A stretch of 36,291 nucleotides of DNA, taken from contig JAAZLT010000086.1 of the NCBI GenBank assembly GCA_012799205.1, positions 1 to 36,291 on the forward strand. The letters run 5' to 3'. This document shows, piece by piece, positions 17,929 to 26,235 of this stretch (position 1 is the first letter of the stretch; each line of letters opens with the position of its first letter). Under the pieces are notes generated by a model. That model ran no database searches. It worked only from the letters and a program-made list of their open reading frames with translations, and was not told the origin of the DNA. The stretch is from Clostridiales bacterium. GTDB lineage: Bacteria > Bacillota > Clostridia > Caldicoprobacterales > Xylanivirgaceae. A program made the translations under genes and the position numbers.

Positions 17929-19152
17929 ATGGATTTTTATGAATTCGACGAAAGACGGTATAATAAAAGAAATAATGTATGGAGATATATAGCTATCGCT
18001 ATTATATTTACTCTCGTCGGTGCAATGGTGACCTATTATGCATTGATGTTAGACGATATTCCCGAAAAGGATAATGCTAGAGATGAACAAAAAGCCCCTG
18101 AAATCGGCAAGATTGAAAAGCAGGACCCAACACCAGATAAAGAGGTTAAAGAACCGCCCACTACTCAAGTTACTCCAAACCTTGGAAGTAAAGGAGACCT
18201 TTATATAAGATCTAATAACCCGGTGGAGGAGATAGCTAGAAAAGTTGGGCCCGCAATAGTTGGGATTACCAACAAGAGTGTAGTTCGGGTTCAAGATTTC
18301 TTCTTTGGTGAACAGGAAAGAGAACAAGAGGGGTACGGCTCTGGCATAATAGTAAGTGAGGAGGGATATATTGTAACTAACTATCATGTTATAGCCGGTG
18401 CAAACGAATTATTTGTAATACTGCCTGAAGGTGATACTGTAAAGGCTGAGCTTATAGGCGGTGATAAACAAAGTGATGTGGCAGTTCTAAAAATAGATGT
18501 CCAAAACCTACCTGTTGCTACCATTGGTGATTCAGATGCGGTTAGGCAGGGTGAGTTAGCCGTTGCTATTGGAAATCCACTGGGGCATAAGCTCTCTGGC
18601 ACAGTCACAGCAGGGGTAATATCTGCAATAAATAGGTCCCTTGAAATAGATGGCAGGACAATGAATTTTATACAAACTGATGCGGCCATAAGTCCTGGCA
18701 ATAGCGGAGGTGCCCTTATAAACTCTAAAGGTGAAGTGATTGGCATGAATACCGTAAAGGCCAGTATTCCATCTACAGGCGCAGAAGGTCTGGGATTTGC
18801 AATTCCATCTAATGAATTTATAGCCATAGCTAGAGAACTCATAGATCATGGAATTGTAGAAAGGCCTGGAATTGGCATAGCAGGAAGGGCATTGACAGCA
18901 GAGTATGCAAAGGAGATCGGCTACCCACAGGGCATAGGTGTACAGCAAGTTGTAAGGGGGGGACCCGCTCATAAGGCCGGAATATTGCCTGGGGATGTTA
19001 TAATTAAGGCAGACGAAAAGAGAATTAAGACATTCGAGGATATATCAGATGTAATTAGAGAGCATAAAGTTGGCGACGTCATAAATGTAACAGTGTGGCG
19101 AGGTGGAGATGAATTTACTCTCCCTGTTAAACTTGAACAAATGCAAGATTAG
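17929..19152 (+). CDS. Membrane-anchored HtrA/DegP-type serine protease
   Basis: Surface quality-control protease, 407 residues. An N-terminal anchor helix lies at about residues 18-40, followed by a proline- and charge-rich linker to about residue 95. The trypsin-like domain carries the triad His153 (NYHVIAGA), Asp183 (SDVAVLKID) and Ser259 (SPGNSGGALIN). A single PDZ domain occupies about 315-400 (GVQQVVRGGPAHKAGILPGD). Topology places the catalytic part outside the membrane. One anchor plus one PDZ matches HtrA/YycK of Firmicutes. The binding site GAGGTGA is well placed. Expression is probably tied to the two-component system directly upstream, as for CssRS or WalRK targets; no operator was proven. 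Confidence 0.94.
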   Translation: MDFYEFDERRYNKRNNVWRYIAIAIIFTLVGAMVTYYALMLDDIPEKDNARDEQKAPEIGKIEKQDPTPDKEVKEPPTTQVTPNLGSKGDLYIRSNNPVEEIARKVGPAIVGITNKSVVRVQDFFFGEQEREQEGYGSGIIVSEEGYIVTNYHVIAGANELFVILPEGDTVKAELIGGDKQSDVAVLKIDVQNLPVATIGDSDAVRQGELAVAIGNPLGHKLSGTVTAGVISAINRSLEIDGRTMNFIQTDAAISPGNSGGALINSKGEVIGMNTVKASIPSTGAEGLGFAIPSNEFIAIARELIDHGIVERPGIGIAGRALTAEYAKEIGYPQGIGVQQVVRGGPAHKAGILPGDVIIKADEKRIKTFEDISDVIREHKVGDVINVTVWRGGDEFTLPVKLEQMQD

Positions 19153-19203
19153 ATCAAGGCCATATCTATATAGAGTATATAAATTTCTAATTATAGAATA
19201 AGA

Positions 19204-19248
19204 AGGGTATTGGTAGATGTAAATTTACATCTATCAATACCCCTTTTC
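19204..19248. terminator. Bidirectional terminator between htrA and zinc-ribbon gene
   Basis: A long inverted repeat: GGGTATTG...TAGATGTAAA pairs with TTTACATCTA...CAATACCC, about 18 bp, followed by CTTTTC on the plus strand. It lies between convergent stops and can serve both genes. Confidence 0.85.
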
Positions 19249-19266
19249 AAAGATCTTATTATAAAA

Positions 19267-20727
19267 TTAAGAAGCAATATAAACAAACTGGGTTAAAATC
19301 CGTGGTATATCATCTTTATTGCCCCATCTATTGCCAAATATTCTAAGGTTTTGTCCCTCTTTTATATTTGTATTGCCCCAATATTCTACATATACAAGTT
19401 TCTCTGTAGAATCATCTTGGGAAACATCCAATATAAATACTTGTTTATCATCTAAAGAGACTATCTCCTTGACGCTACCATTTAAAAGAAATATTTGGCC
19501 ATTATGCAGCTGGGGGTCATCTACAATTTCATCATAGGTAAATTCCCAAGCTCTACTTGTATATTCTGCCTCTGTAGTAGGACGCTCTAGGGCTATATCC
19601 ATACTAGAGCTTCGTCCATCATCAACACTGGCAGCTAGAGTACAGAGGGTGTAGCCTATATTGGCAGTTTTTACATATATGGTGAAATTTCCATTCTCAT
19701 CTATAGTAAAGTCGGGATTAAGTTCCGCCCCGCTCACCTTAAGCTCTGCGTTAGGTTCTGTAATGCCTGTAATCTTTACCCATTGCTCGCTTGTCTTTAT
19801 GGGCTGTTTCTCGTGTATTTTGAGTATATTATTAGAATCATTATCATCCTTTACCACCTTTATTCTGTGAATCCGATCGCTAAACTTATCAGTACTAACT
19901 ACAATTTCAAACTCCCTTTCAGGACGCTCTATAAGATCAAAGCTTTTTTCAAACTTCCCATCCTGGGTGACTAGATCACTAAAATTATCCCCATTGATTG
20001 TGATATTAGATTTAGGCAAGACTTCCATCGAAATAGTAAGGCTATCACTATCTGTCACATATTCTTCAGTCTTAGGATGGATCATCTTAAGAGGTGCAGG
20101 TCTCAAAGAGACATCAAAACTTACCCTATCTTTTCTGTCTTTGGCACCATCGGCCGAAATTACTACCTCTAACGAAACCTTAACCCCTCCACCTTCTAGC
20201 TCTTCCCCTTCCAGACTTAGTAGCTTACTATCCTCAATTATAACTTCAGCTACGCCGTCTTTCACTTCGACAGTTTGACCTAGTACAAATACTCTTTCCC
20301 CCGTATCTGTCTCTATCTTTAATTTATGTACCGGGATATCATCTATAGTGTCTTGCATGACAGAATAATCTGCCGTTATATCTATATCATGAATTAGATC
20401 ATGCGATGGAAATCTATTTTTTATGAATTTATCATAGATTATAAATCCAGCAAAGGCCAATATAGACACTATAATTATTACAATGCATACCCTTATAAGC
20501 ATAGTCAAAGCTCTGTCGTCTTTTCTTCTAGATTTTCTGCTCCTTCGGATGGGATGTTCGGTAGGTTCCTGTTGATTAATATATATATCATAAGATTCTT
20601 TAGCTGTATCTGCACTAATGTCTTCTTTTGCTGTTTGTCGTATAGCATCTTCATCTAGCTGCTGACCGCAATAATAGCAATATCTATAATGATTTTCATT
20701 TTCAGTATTACAATTTGGGCATCTCAA
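19267..20727 (-). CDS. Membrane protein with N-terminal zinc ribbon and Ig-like beta domains, unknown function
   Basis: A 486-residue protein. Cys3, Cys6, Cys17 and Cys20 (MRCPNC...YCYYCG) form a four-cysteine zinc ribbon at the cytosolic N-terminus. A basic RRSRKSRRKDDR stretch precedes one membrane helix at about 74-98. The remaining 390 residues lie outside and are rich in beta-strand patterns, with repeats of the form 'PKSNITINGDNFSD...DGKFEKSF' and 'PNAELKVSGAELN...NGNFTIYV', typical of bacterial Ig-like modules. The C-terminal 95 residues look like a separate small beta domain. TTG start at 20727 is preceded by AGGAGGAG. No catalytic motif. The gene is convergent with htrA. A role in envelope sensing or surface attachment is only inference. 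Confidence 0.8.
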   Translation of the reverse strand: MRCPNCNTENENHYRYCYYCGQQLDEDAIRQTAKEDISADTAKESYDIYINQQEPTEHPIRRSRKSRRKDDRALTMLIRVCIVIIIVSILAFAGFIIYDKFIKNRFPSHDLIHDIDITADYSVMQDTIDDIPVHKLKIETDTGERVFVLGQTVEVKDGVAEVIIEDSKLLSLEGEELEGGGVKVSLEVVISADGAKDRKDRVSFDVSLRPAPLKMIHPKTEEYVTDSDSLTISMEVLPKSNITINGDNFSDLVTQDGKFEKSFDLIERPEREFEIVVSTDKFSDRIHRIKVVKDDNDSNNILKIHEKQPIKTSEQWVKITGITEPNAELKVSGAELNPDFTIDENGNFTIYVKTANIGYTLCTLAASVDDGRSSSMDIALERPTTEAEYTSRAWEFTYDEIVDDPQLHNGQIFLLNGSVKEIVSLDDKQVFILDVSQDDSTEKLVYVEYWGNTNIKEGQNLRIFGNRWGNKDDIPRILTQFVYIAS

Positions 20728-20818
20728 TGTATTTCACTCCTCCTAAAATCAATTACTATTATATATTATACTACAAAGGGGCTGTAATAAGAAATACGAT
20801 TTTGATATTCATCGGGGT

Positions 20819-20846
20819 TTGAAAAATGGTAAAAACATGTTACAAT
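20819..20846 (+). promoter_or_regulatory. Extended -10 promoter of small membrane-protein gene
   Basis: TTGAAA at 20819-20824 and TACAAT at 20841-20846, 16-base spacer, with TGT at 20838-20840 as an extended -10. Confidence 0.65.
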
Positions 20847-20884
20847 ATAGATAATCATAAACAACAAAAGGAGTGGCTAAACAT

Positions 20885-21427
20885 ATGGATCATTTCCATG
20901 AAGAGTCTGTAAGCAAAGTGAATACGGGGTTAAACACTTTGGTTTATATATTGACCTCCATAACTATGGTAGTATTCGCCATAATAGCGGTTAGCTTTTT
21001 AATGTCCATAATGACATCGGAAAATATTATACTCAGTATTATTTTGATAGTGGTATTTGGGGGCCTAGCATACGGAAGTTTTGTGCTTAGAAACAACCAA
21101 AGGGTGGAATATGATTATACATTTACAAATGGGATACTAGATGTAGCGAAAATTACCAATAACTCAAAGAGAAAGCGAGTTTTGTCGGCAGATATAAGAG
21201 AATTTGAAATCGTTGCCTCTACAAAGGATCCAGGATTTGAAAGAATGCTAAATCATAAGGGTATAGAAAAGAGACATAATGTATTTTTAAATAGGGGCTA
21301 TGGTTTATATTACGGTATATTTGATGATAATGGAGTAAAATCCATGATTGTATTTGAACCAAGTGAGACCATGTTAAAATTGTTTAAGAAATTTAATCCA
21401 AGGAATGTTAAGACAGACATATCTTAA
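20885..21427 (+). CDS. Small membrane protein of unknown function (DUF6106-like?)
   Basis: A 180-residue protein with two hydrophobic helices at about residues 20-45 and 50-68, then a soluble domain of about 110 residues. The soluble part begins VEYDYTFTNGILDVAKI, resembling a PH-like beta domain that follows two membrane helices. It may belong to the clostridial DUF6106 group, but I am recalling this and could not search. The frame opens at GTG 20873, which overlaps the AAGGAG site by one base, so ATG 20885 is the better start. It is a single-gene unit bounded by its own promoter and a terminator. Confidence 0.75.
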   Translation: MDHFHEESVSKVNTGLNTLVYILTSITMVVFAIIAVSFLMSIMTSENIILSIILIVVFGGLAYGSFVLRNNQRVEYDYTFTNGILDVAKITNNSKRKRVLSADIREFEIVASTKDPGFERMLNHKGIEKRHNVFLNRGYGLYYGIFDDNGVKSMIVFEPSETMLKLFKKFNPRNVKTDIS

Positions 21428-21450
21428 ATAGGAGAACAAAGACTTATAAG

Positions 21451-21493
21451 CCTCGATTGATCCTATATATTGGGATCAATTGAGGTTTGATTT
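21451..21493 (+). terminator. Intrinsic terminator after the small membrane-protein gene
   Basis: CCTCGATTGATCC at 21451-21463 pairs with GGATCAATTGAGG (one G-T wobble) ending near 21485, followed by a T-rich tail. Confidence 0.85.
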
Positions 21494-21509
21494 ATTCATA
21501 ACAGGGACA

Positions 21510-21518
21510 TGCTATATT
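21510..21518 (+). promoter_or_regulatory. Possible extended -10 promoter for the desulfurase-thiI pair
   Basis: TGCTATATT forms an extended -10 about 23 bases before the gene start, leaving a very short leader. No good -35 is present, so confidence is limited. Confidence 0.4.
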
Positions 21519-21540
21519 TAGAAAGCGAGATGTATTTATT

Positions 21541-22695
21541 ATGATATATTTAGACAGTGCCGCTACAACTATAGTGCATAAGAATGTGGCTGACGCCATA
21601 TATAATAGCTTGGTTGAAGATATAGGAAACCCCTCATCCCTCCATAGATTGGGGTTAGAAGCTGAACTTAAAATAAGAAATGCCAAAAAGATAGTGGCGG
21701 ATCTTTTAAAGGTGGAAAGGGGATCTATAATCTTTACATCTGGAGGCACAGAGGCAAATAATCTTGCAGTTGTTGGCGGTGCACTTGCAAGGCGAAGATA
21801 TGGAAACCATATTATAACCACCCATTTAGAACATCCTTCGATTTTGGAGGCTTTTGCACATTTACAAAAACAAGGGTTTGATATATCTTATATATCTGTA
21901 GATAGCAAGGGTTATATAGATTTGGAAAAACTTAAGGCATCCCTTAGGGAGGATACCATTTTAGTTAGCATTATACACGTAAACAATGAAATTGGCACCA
22001 TCCAACCTATAGATGAGGCCACTAACATAGTGAAAAGTCACTCCAAACATATATATATGCATGTAGATGCTATACAATCCTTTGGAAAACTCAAGCTATA
22101 TCCAAAGCAAACTGGTATAGATCTTTTGACATTTAGTGCACATAAGATACACGGGCCCAAGGGCATAGGTGGGTTATATATTGGCGAAGGTATTATGCTA
22201 CACTCTTTAGTGCATGGAGGCGGACAAGAGGGCGGCTTAAGAAGTGGGACAGAAAATCTTTCGGGGATAATTGGGCTAGCTGAGGCTGTGAAGTTTGTGA
22301 CACCTTATATAAAGCAGGATATAAACCCTATGTATGAGCTTAAGAAAATTCTATGCGAGAGTATTTTAGATAAAGTGAAAGATGCTAGGATAAATGGACC
22401 TGATATATTAGAGGGAGCACCCCATATACTAAGTATGAGTTTTCCCGGTATAAACGCACAGACCATGCTTCACGCATTGGAGCAAAGGGATATATATGTA
22501 AGCACAGGTGCCGCATGTTCATCTAGAACAGCAGATATAAGTTATGTACTAAAGAATATAGGGTTGCCAAGGGATATTGCGAAAAGTGCCATAAGGTTTA
22601 GTCTCTCATATATGAACACTAAAGATGAACTTTTCGGGATTGGAGAAATAGTAGGGGAAATAGTAGATGAGTTAAGACCCTTTATAAGGAGGTAG
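21541..22695 (+). CDS. Cysteine desulfurase (NifS/IscS family)
   Basis: PLP-dependent enzyme of 384 residues that removes sulfur from cysteine and carries it as a persulfide. Lys202 in FSAHKIHGPKGIGGLY is the PLP-binding residue. Cys326 in STGAACSSR lies on the short active-site loop with the class I pattern. The N-terminal YLDSAATT and the TSGGTEANNLAV segment are typical. It sits 5 bases before thiI, the same arrangement as nifZ-thiI of B. subtilis, where the desulfurase serves 4-thiouridine synthesis in tRNA. No iron-sulfur scaffold gene is nearby, which favours that role over general cluster assembly. The ribosome binding site before ATG 21541 is weak. Confidence 0.93.
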   Translation: MIYLDSAATTIVHKNVADAIYNSLVEDIGNPSSLHRLGLEAELKIRNAKKIVADLLKVERGSIIFTSGGTEANNLAVVGGALARRRYGNHIITTHLEHPSILEAFAHLQKQGFDISYISVDSKGYIDLEKLKASLREDTILVSIIHVNNEIGTIQPIDEATNIVKSHSKHIYMHVDAIQSFGKLKLYPKQTGIDLLTFSAHKIHGPKGIGGLYIGEGIMLHSLVHGGGQEGGLRSGTENLSGIIGLAEAVKFVTPYIKQDINPMYELKKILCESILDKVKDARINGPDILEGAPHILSMSFPGINAQTMLHALEQRDIYVSTGAACSSRTADISYVLKNIGLPRDIAKSAIRFSLSYMNTKDELFGIGEIVGEIVDELRPFIRR

Positions 22696-22700
22696 ATTAT

Positions 22701-23867
22701 ATGGAAAATGTGATACTTATAAGATATGGTGAGATATTTTTAAAAGGGCTCAACAGGCCCTTTTTTGAAAAGAGTTTAATAGCAAATATAAAAGGGGCAT
22801 TGCAGGGCTTCCAAGGCGCAAAGGTTATAAAAGGACAAGGTAGGATATATGTAGAAAATATAGATGATGTAGAAGGGGCTATGGAAAGCTTAAGATCAGT
22901 ATTTGGAATAGTATCTTTAAGCGCTGCATTGAAGGTAGATAAGAGTATGGAAAGCCTTCAAAACGCTTCAAGGTTGTGTATAAAAAAAGCTATAGAAAGC
23001 CGTGCAGGGGATGAACCTACATTTAAAGTAGAGTCTAGAAGGGCGGATAAATCTTTTCCGCTAAATTCTATGGAGCTTAGCAGAGAAATGGGCGCCTTTA
23101 TATTAAGAAAGTTCCCTAGTTTAAAAGTAGATGTGCATAATCCGGATATTACTTTATCTGTGGAGATTAGGGAGAATGCCTATGTATATTCTGATATAAT
23201 AGCCGGCGCGGGAGGTATGCCGGTTGGAACCAATGGCAAGGCTACACTGCTTCTCTCAGGCGGTATAGACAGCCCCGTGGCTGGCTGGATGATAGCAAAA
23301 AGAGGTGTTAAGCTATCTGCCGTGTACTATCATAGCGTACCATATACCAGTGATAGAGCCAAACAGAAGGTAGTAGATCTAGCTAAAGCAGTATCAAAAT
23401 ACAGCGGGAATATGGATCTGTATGTGGTTCCATTTACTAAAATACAAAGAGAGATCTATCAACATTGTCCAGATGCGTTTCTAACTGTACTCATGCGAAG
23501 ATTTATGATGAAGATAGCAGAGAGTATTGCCATAGAAAGTGATTCTAAAGCACTTATAACTGGTGAAAGCGTAGGCCAGGTAGCAAGCCAGACCTTAGAG
23601 AGTTTGGCCGTGACAGACGATGCTGTCAATATGCCAGTTTTGCGACCGCTAGTGGGATTTGATAAGGTGGAGATTATGGATATTGCAAAGGATATAAAGA
23701 CCTATGATATATCCATACTCCCCTATGAAGATTGTTGTACAGTCTTTGTGCCGAGGCATCCCGTAACGCGACCTAAGCTAAAAGCTGTTATAAGGGCAGA
23801 GAATCTAATTGATGGAGAGAGCTTAATGTCAGAGGCTTTAGAAAATGTAGAGCTTATTAAAATTTAA
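22701..23867 (+). CDS. thiI: tRNA 4-thiouridine synthase ThiI
   Basis: ATP-dependent enzyme of 388 residues that adenylates uridine 8 of tRNA and transfers sulfur to it; in some bacteria it also contributes to thiamine thiazole synthesis. The N-terminal ferredoxin-like and THUMP domains occupy about residues 1-165. The PP-loop SGGIDS is at 186-191. Cys345 and Cys346 in YEDCCTVFVPRHPVTRP lie at the position of the first catalytic cysteine. There is no C-terminal rhodanese domain, the usual Firmicute form, so sulfur must arrive directly from the desulfurase encoded just upstream. AAGGAGG at the end of the desulfurase gene serves as its binding site. Confidence 0.96.
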   Translation: MENVILIRYGEIFLKGLNRPFFEKSLIANIKGALQGFQGAKVIKGQGRIYVENIDDVEGAMESLRSVFGIVSLSAALKVDKSMESLQNASRLCIKKAIESRAGDEPTFKVESRRADKSFPLNSMELSREMGAFILRKFPSLKVDVHNPDITLSVEIRENAYVYSDIIAGAGGMPVGTNGKATLLLSGGIDSPVAGWMIAKRGVKLSAVYYHSVPYTSDRAKQKVVDLAKAVSKYSGNMDLYVVPFTKIQREIYQHCPDAFLTVLMRRFMMKIAESIAIESDSKALITGESVGQVASQTLESLAVTDDAVNMPVLRPLVGFDKVEIMDIAKDIKTYDISILPYEDCCTVFVPRHPVTRPKLKAVIRAENLIDGESLMSEALENVELIKI

Positions 23868-23984
23868 TTGATGGTTATGTTTTTATAGGAAGATATTGGG
23901 CTAGTTGACTCGCAAAAGTATAAACATATTGATAGGTGAATATAAATTAAATATATGTTTCCCAACCAATATGGAGGTGCGGAT

Positions 23985-24725
23985 TTGTTTTTAAAAGTAT
24001 CTAGAAAACTCGTAATACTAGCCCTATATATGCTCTTTATATTCCTTATCTATAATAGTATGCAAGACCTTCAAAAAGAAAATGTAGTAGAGACATTCAT
24101 AAAAGATGATGAAGTGGTTAAGGAACGAGGCTTAATCGATGAAGATGAATATAATATAATGATAGATATTACTCAATCTGCTCTATATCTTTTTAAGGGT
24201 GATGAGCTCATAAAGACATATACGGTAGCCCATGGAAAAGCTGGTAGTCCATCACCTGTGGGAATATGGAGGATAACTAATAAGGCGAGAAATTGGGGGT
24301 CTGGGTTTGGTAGCAGATGGATGGGTCTAAACGTGCCATGGGGCAGATATGGGATCCATGGCACAAACAGGCCTGGGTCTATCGGAAGTATGGCGTCAGC
24401 AGGATGCTTTAGAATGCATAATAAAGATGTAGAAGAACTCTATGAAAAGGTGCCAAGCGGCGCTATAGTGGTAGTCTCTGGGGGACCTTATGGAAATTTG
24501 GGCTCAGGGTTTGTAGCCTTAGAGCCAGGATCTAGGAGGTCACATGTAGTAGAGGTGCAAAAGAGGCTTAAAAGTGCAGGCTATTATGATGGACCAATAG
24601 ATGGTATATATGGCGAGGGCATGAAAGCTGCAGTTATAAACTTTAGAAAGGATAAAGAATTACCTGCATCCCATACGGTGGATGCCCAGACCTACGAAGC
24701 GCTTGGAATAATGATATTTGACTAA
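23985..24725 (+). CDS. L,D-transpeptidase (YkuD) with peptidoglycan-binding domain
   Basis: Membrane-anchored cell-wall enzyme that makes 3-3 crosslinks or modifies the wall. An N-terminal helix (KLVILALYMLFIFLIYN) anchors it. The YkuD domain begins near NIMIDITQSALYLFKGDELI and has the catalytic signature HGT...SIGSMASAGCFRM with its histidine and cysteine present. The C-terminal 60 residues (VEVQKRLKSAGYYDGPIDGIYGEG) are a PG_binding_1 repeat. The frame extends to an ATG at 23955, but GGAGGTG at 23973-23979 points to TTG at 23985, giving 246 residues and placing the basic KVSRK directly before the helix. It stands alone; some clostridial relatives act in spores, but nothing here shows that. 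Confidence 0.92.
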   Translation: MFLKVSRKLVILALYMLFIFLIYNSMQDLQKENVVETFIKDDEVVKERGLIDEDEYNIMIDITQSALYLFKGDELIKTYTVAHGKAGSPSPVGIWRITNKARNWGSGFGSRWMGLNVPWGRYGIHGTNRPGSIGSMASAGCFRMHNKDVEELYEKVPSGAIVVVSGGPYGNLGSGFVALEPGSRRSHVVEVQKRLKSAGYYDGPIDGIYGEGMKAAVINFRKDKELPASHTVDAQTYEALGIMIFD

Positions 24726-24799
24726 TAGAAAAAATGTAGAGGGTTTTACAAAGATGTATAGAAATATACTAGTTAGTAGATAAAAATGGGAGGGGTTAT

Positions 24800-25609
24800 A
24801 TGAAGATAGGTTTTTCCACCTTAGGGTGCCCTGAATGGTCATGGAAGGAAATAGTAGCAGCTGCAAAAGATCTAGGCTACGATGGAATAGAGTTAAGAGG
24901 CGTAGGAAATGAGATGTATATGCCAAAAGCTCAGCCATTTACCCCGGAGAACATACAAAGTACTAAATCAATGTTGGACGAGCTGGGGCTTGAGATTCCC
25001 TGTATCACATCGGCCTGTTATCTGTTTAAGGAAGATGTAGATAGATATATCAGTGAAGGAAAAGACTATATAGACATTGCCAGCAAACTGCAATCACCAT
25101 ATATACGTGTCCTAGGAGATAGACATCCCCACCCTGGGGAGGATATAGATCATGGGAAGGTAGCATCTGCACTAGATGAGCTAGGTGAATATGCAAAAGA
25201 TAGGGGGGTAATGGTCTTAATAGAATCTAACGGCGTCTATGCCAATTCAAGGACTTTGCTTGCCCTTTTAGAGGGATTAAAAAGTGATAATATAGGTATT
25301 GTTTGGGATATCCACCATCCCTACAGATTTATGAATGAGGATATAGAAGATACCTATGAGAGACTAAAGGGATTTATCCGCCATGTACATGTGAAGGATT
25401 CTATTTGTGTTGATGATAAAGTGAAGTACTGCCTATTGGGACAGGGAGATATACCATTAGAACAAGCACTTGAGTTATTAAAAGCTGATGGATATAAGGG
25501 CTATCTTTCCCTTGAGTGGGTGAGAAGATGGTATTATGGCCTTGAGGAACCTGGTATAGTATTCCCACACTTTATATATACAGTAAAGGATATGCTAGAA
25601 AACGTATAG
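24800..25609 (+). CDS. Sugar phosphate isomerase/epimerase, xylose-isomerase-like TIM barrel
   Basis: A 269-residue AP-endonuclease family 2 protein (IolE/IolI/hydroxypyruvate isomerase type). Metal-ligand positions appear in order: Glu in LIESNGV, Asp and His in VWDIHHPY, His in RHVHVKD and Glu in YLSLEWVR. These suit a divalent-metal isomerase or epimerase on a sugar, inosose or ketoacid. The N-terminal KIGFSTLGCPEWSWKEIV is typical. GGAGGGG is well placed. It heads a four-gene cluster with gaps of 17, 26 and 12 bases that includes a decayed enolase-superfamily gene and a 2-hydroxyacid dehydrogenase, so its substrate is likely an intermediate of sugar-acid breakdown. Confidence 0.88.
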   Translation: MKIGFSTLGCPEWSWKEIVAAAKDLGYDGIELRGVGNEMYMPKAQPFTPENIQSTKSMLDELGLEIPCITSACYLFKEDVDRYISEGKDYIDIASKLQSPYIRVLGDRHPHPGEDIDHGKVASALDELGEYAKDRGVMVLIESNGVYANSRTLLALLEGLKSDNIGIVWDIHHPYRFMNEDIEDTYERLKGFIRHVHVKDSICVDDKVKYCLLGQGDIPLEQALELLKADGYKGYLSLEWVRRWYYGLEEPGIVFPHFIYTVKDMLENV

Positions 25610-25626
25610 AGGATAGGAGTGCAAAG

Positions 25627-26209
25627 ATGATAAAGATAGCGGCTACAAATAGTAATTTTGTGCGCGAACCATTGATGGCCCCCTTTGGATTTAAAGGGGA
25701 ATCCATAGAGGAACTTTGGCAGACTGTAGCGTTAATAGAAAGTAGTAGGGAAAACAGAGGAATTGGTCTTGGGGTGCGATGTGTCCTCTATACCAGTAAA
25801 TGTAGCTGCTGACGAAAGTGCCCATTCAGATACAGATGTGAAGGAGAGGATAGAACTTGGGTATGGCTCTATTGCCTTAAAGCCAATAGCAAAGACCCTT
25901 AGCATGAGCCTTAAAATGTTAGAGATTGCTAGTAGGTATAATATTCCATGTTTTTGTGCAGATTTGACTGTAAATCCTTTAATGGTGGATTGGAACAAAA
26001 ATATAGCAGCTAGACTTAGTCCATTACCAGGGCTGAGCATAGGCGTAATAGAGACAAACGGACATCAAAATTATATTAACTGGGATAAAATGAAAAGCTA
26101 TCACCCCTGTGACAATGCCTATTGGTCTAATATACATGAAGGGGTATTTAACTTAGATGAGAAATTTTATAGTGAAAGTGCAGGTGTTTTTAAGGGTTTA
26201 GTGTGTTAA
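25627..26209 (+). pseudogene. Decayed enolase-superfamily (mandelate racemase/muconate lactonizing type) gene with internal deletion and frame change
   Basis: Two halves of one protein lie in different frames. The N-terminal half reads MIKIAATNSNFVREPLMAPF and continues to GIGLGVRCVLY, then stops at 25812. The C-terminal half, in the frame of 25763, reads IPVNVAADESAHSDTDVKER through LKPIAKTLSM, FCADLTVNPLMVDWNK and ETNGHQNYINWDKM, ending at 26209. Together these match the two ends of an enolase-fold dehydratase/epimerase of roughly 430 residues, so about 230-260 central residues, including metal ligands, are missing. The join lies near 25780-25795. It keeps a good ribosome binding site and only a 61-residue peptide would be made. 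Family identity is from memory of the conserved ends. An assembly error is the alternative. Confidence 0.8.
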
Positions 26210-26235
26210 TCTTATAATAAAATGGGGGTATTCAT

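Noticed and set aside
18384-18972. Minus-strand frames of 152 and 138 codons opposite htrA
   Set aside because: The protease frame carries the full catalytic triad and PDZ domain; the opposite frames show no family pattern.
23905-23933. TTGACT with ATTGAT as a promoter for the L,D-transpeptidase gene
   Set aside because: The -10 match is poor and a sporulation-type promoter could not be recognised either.
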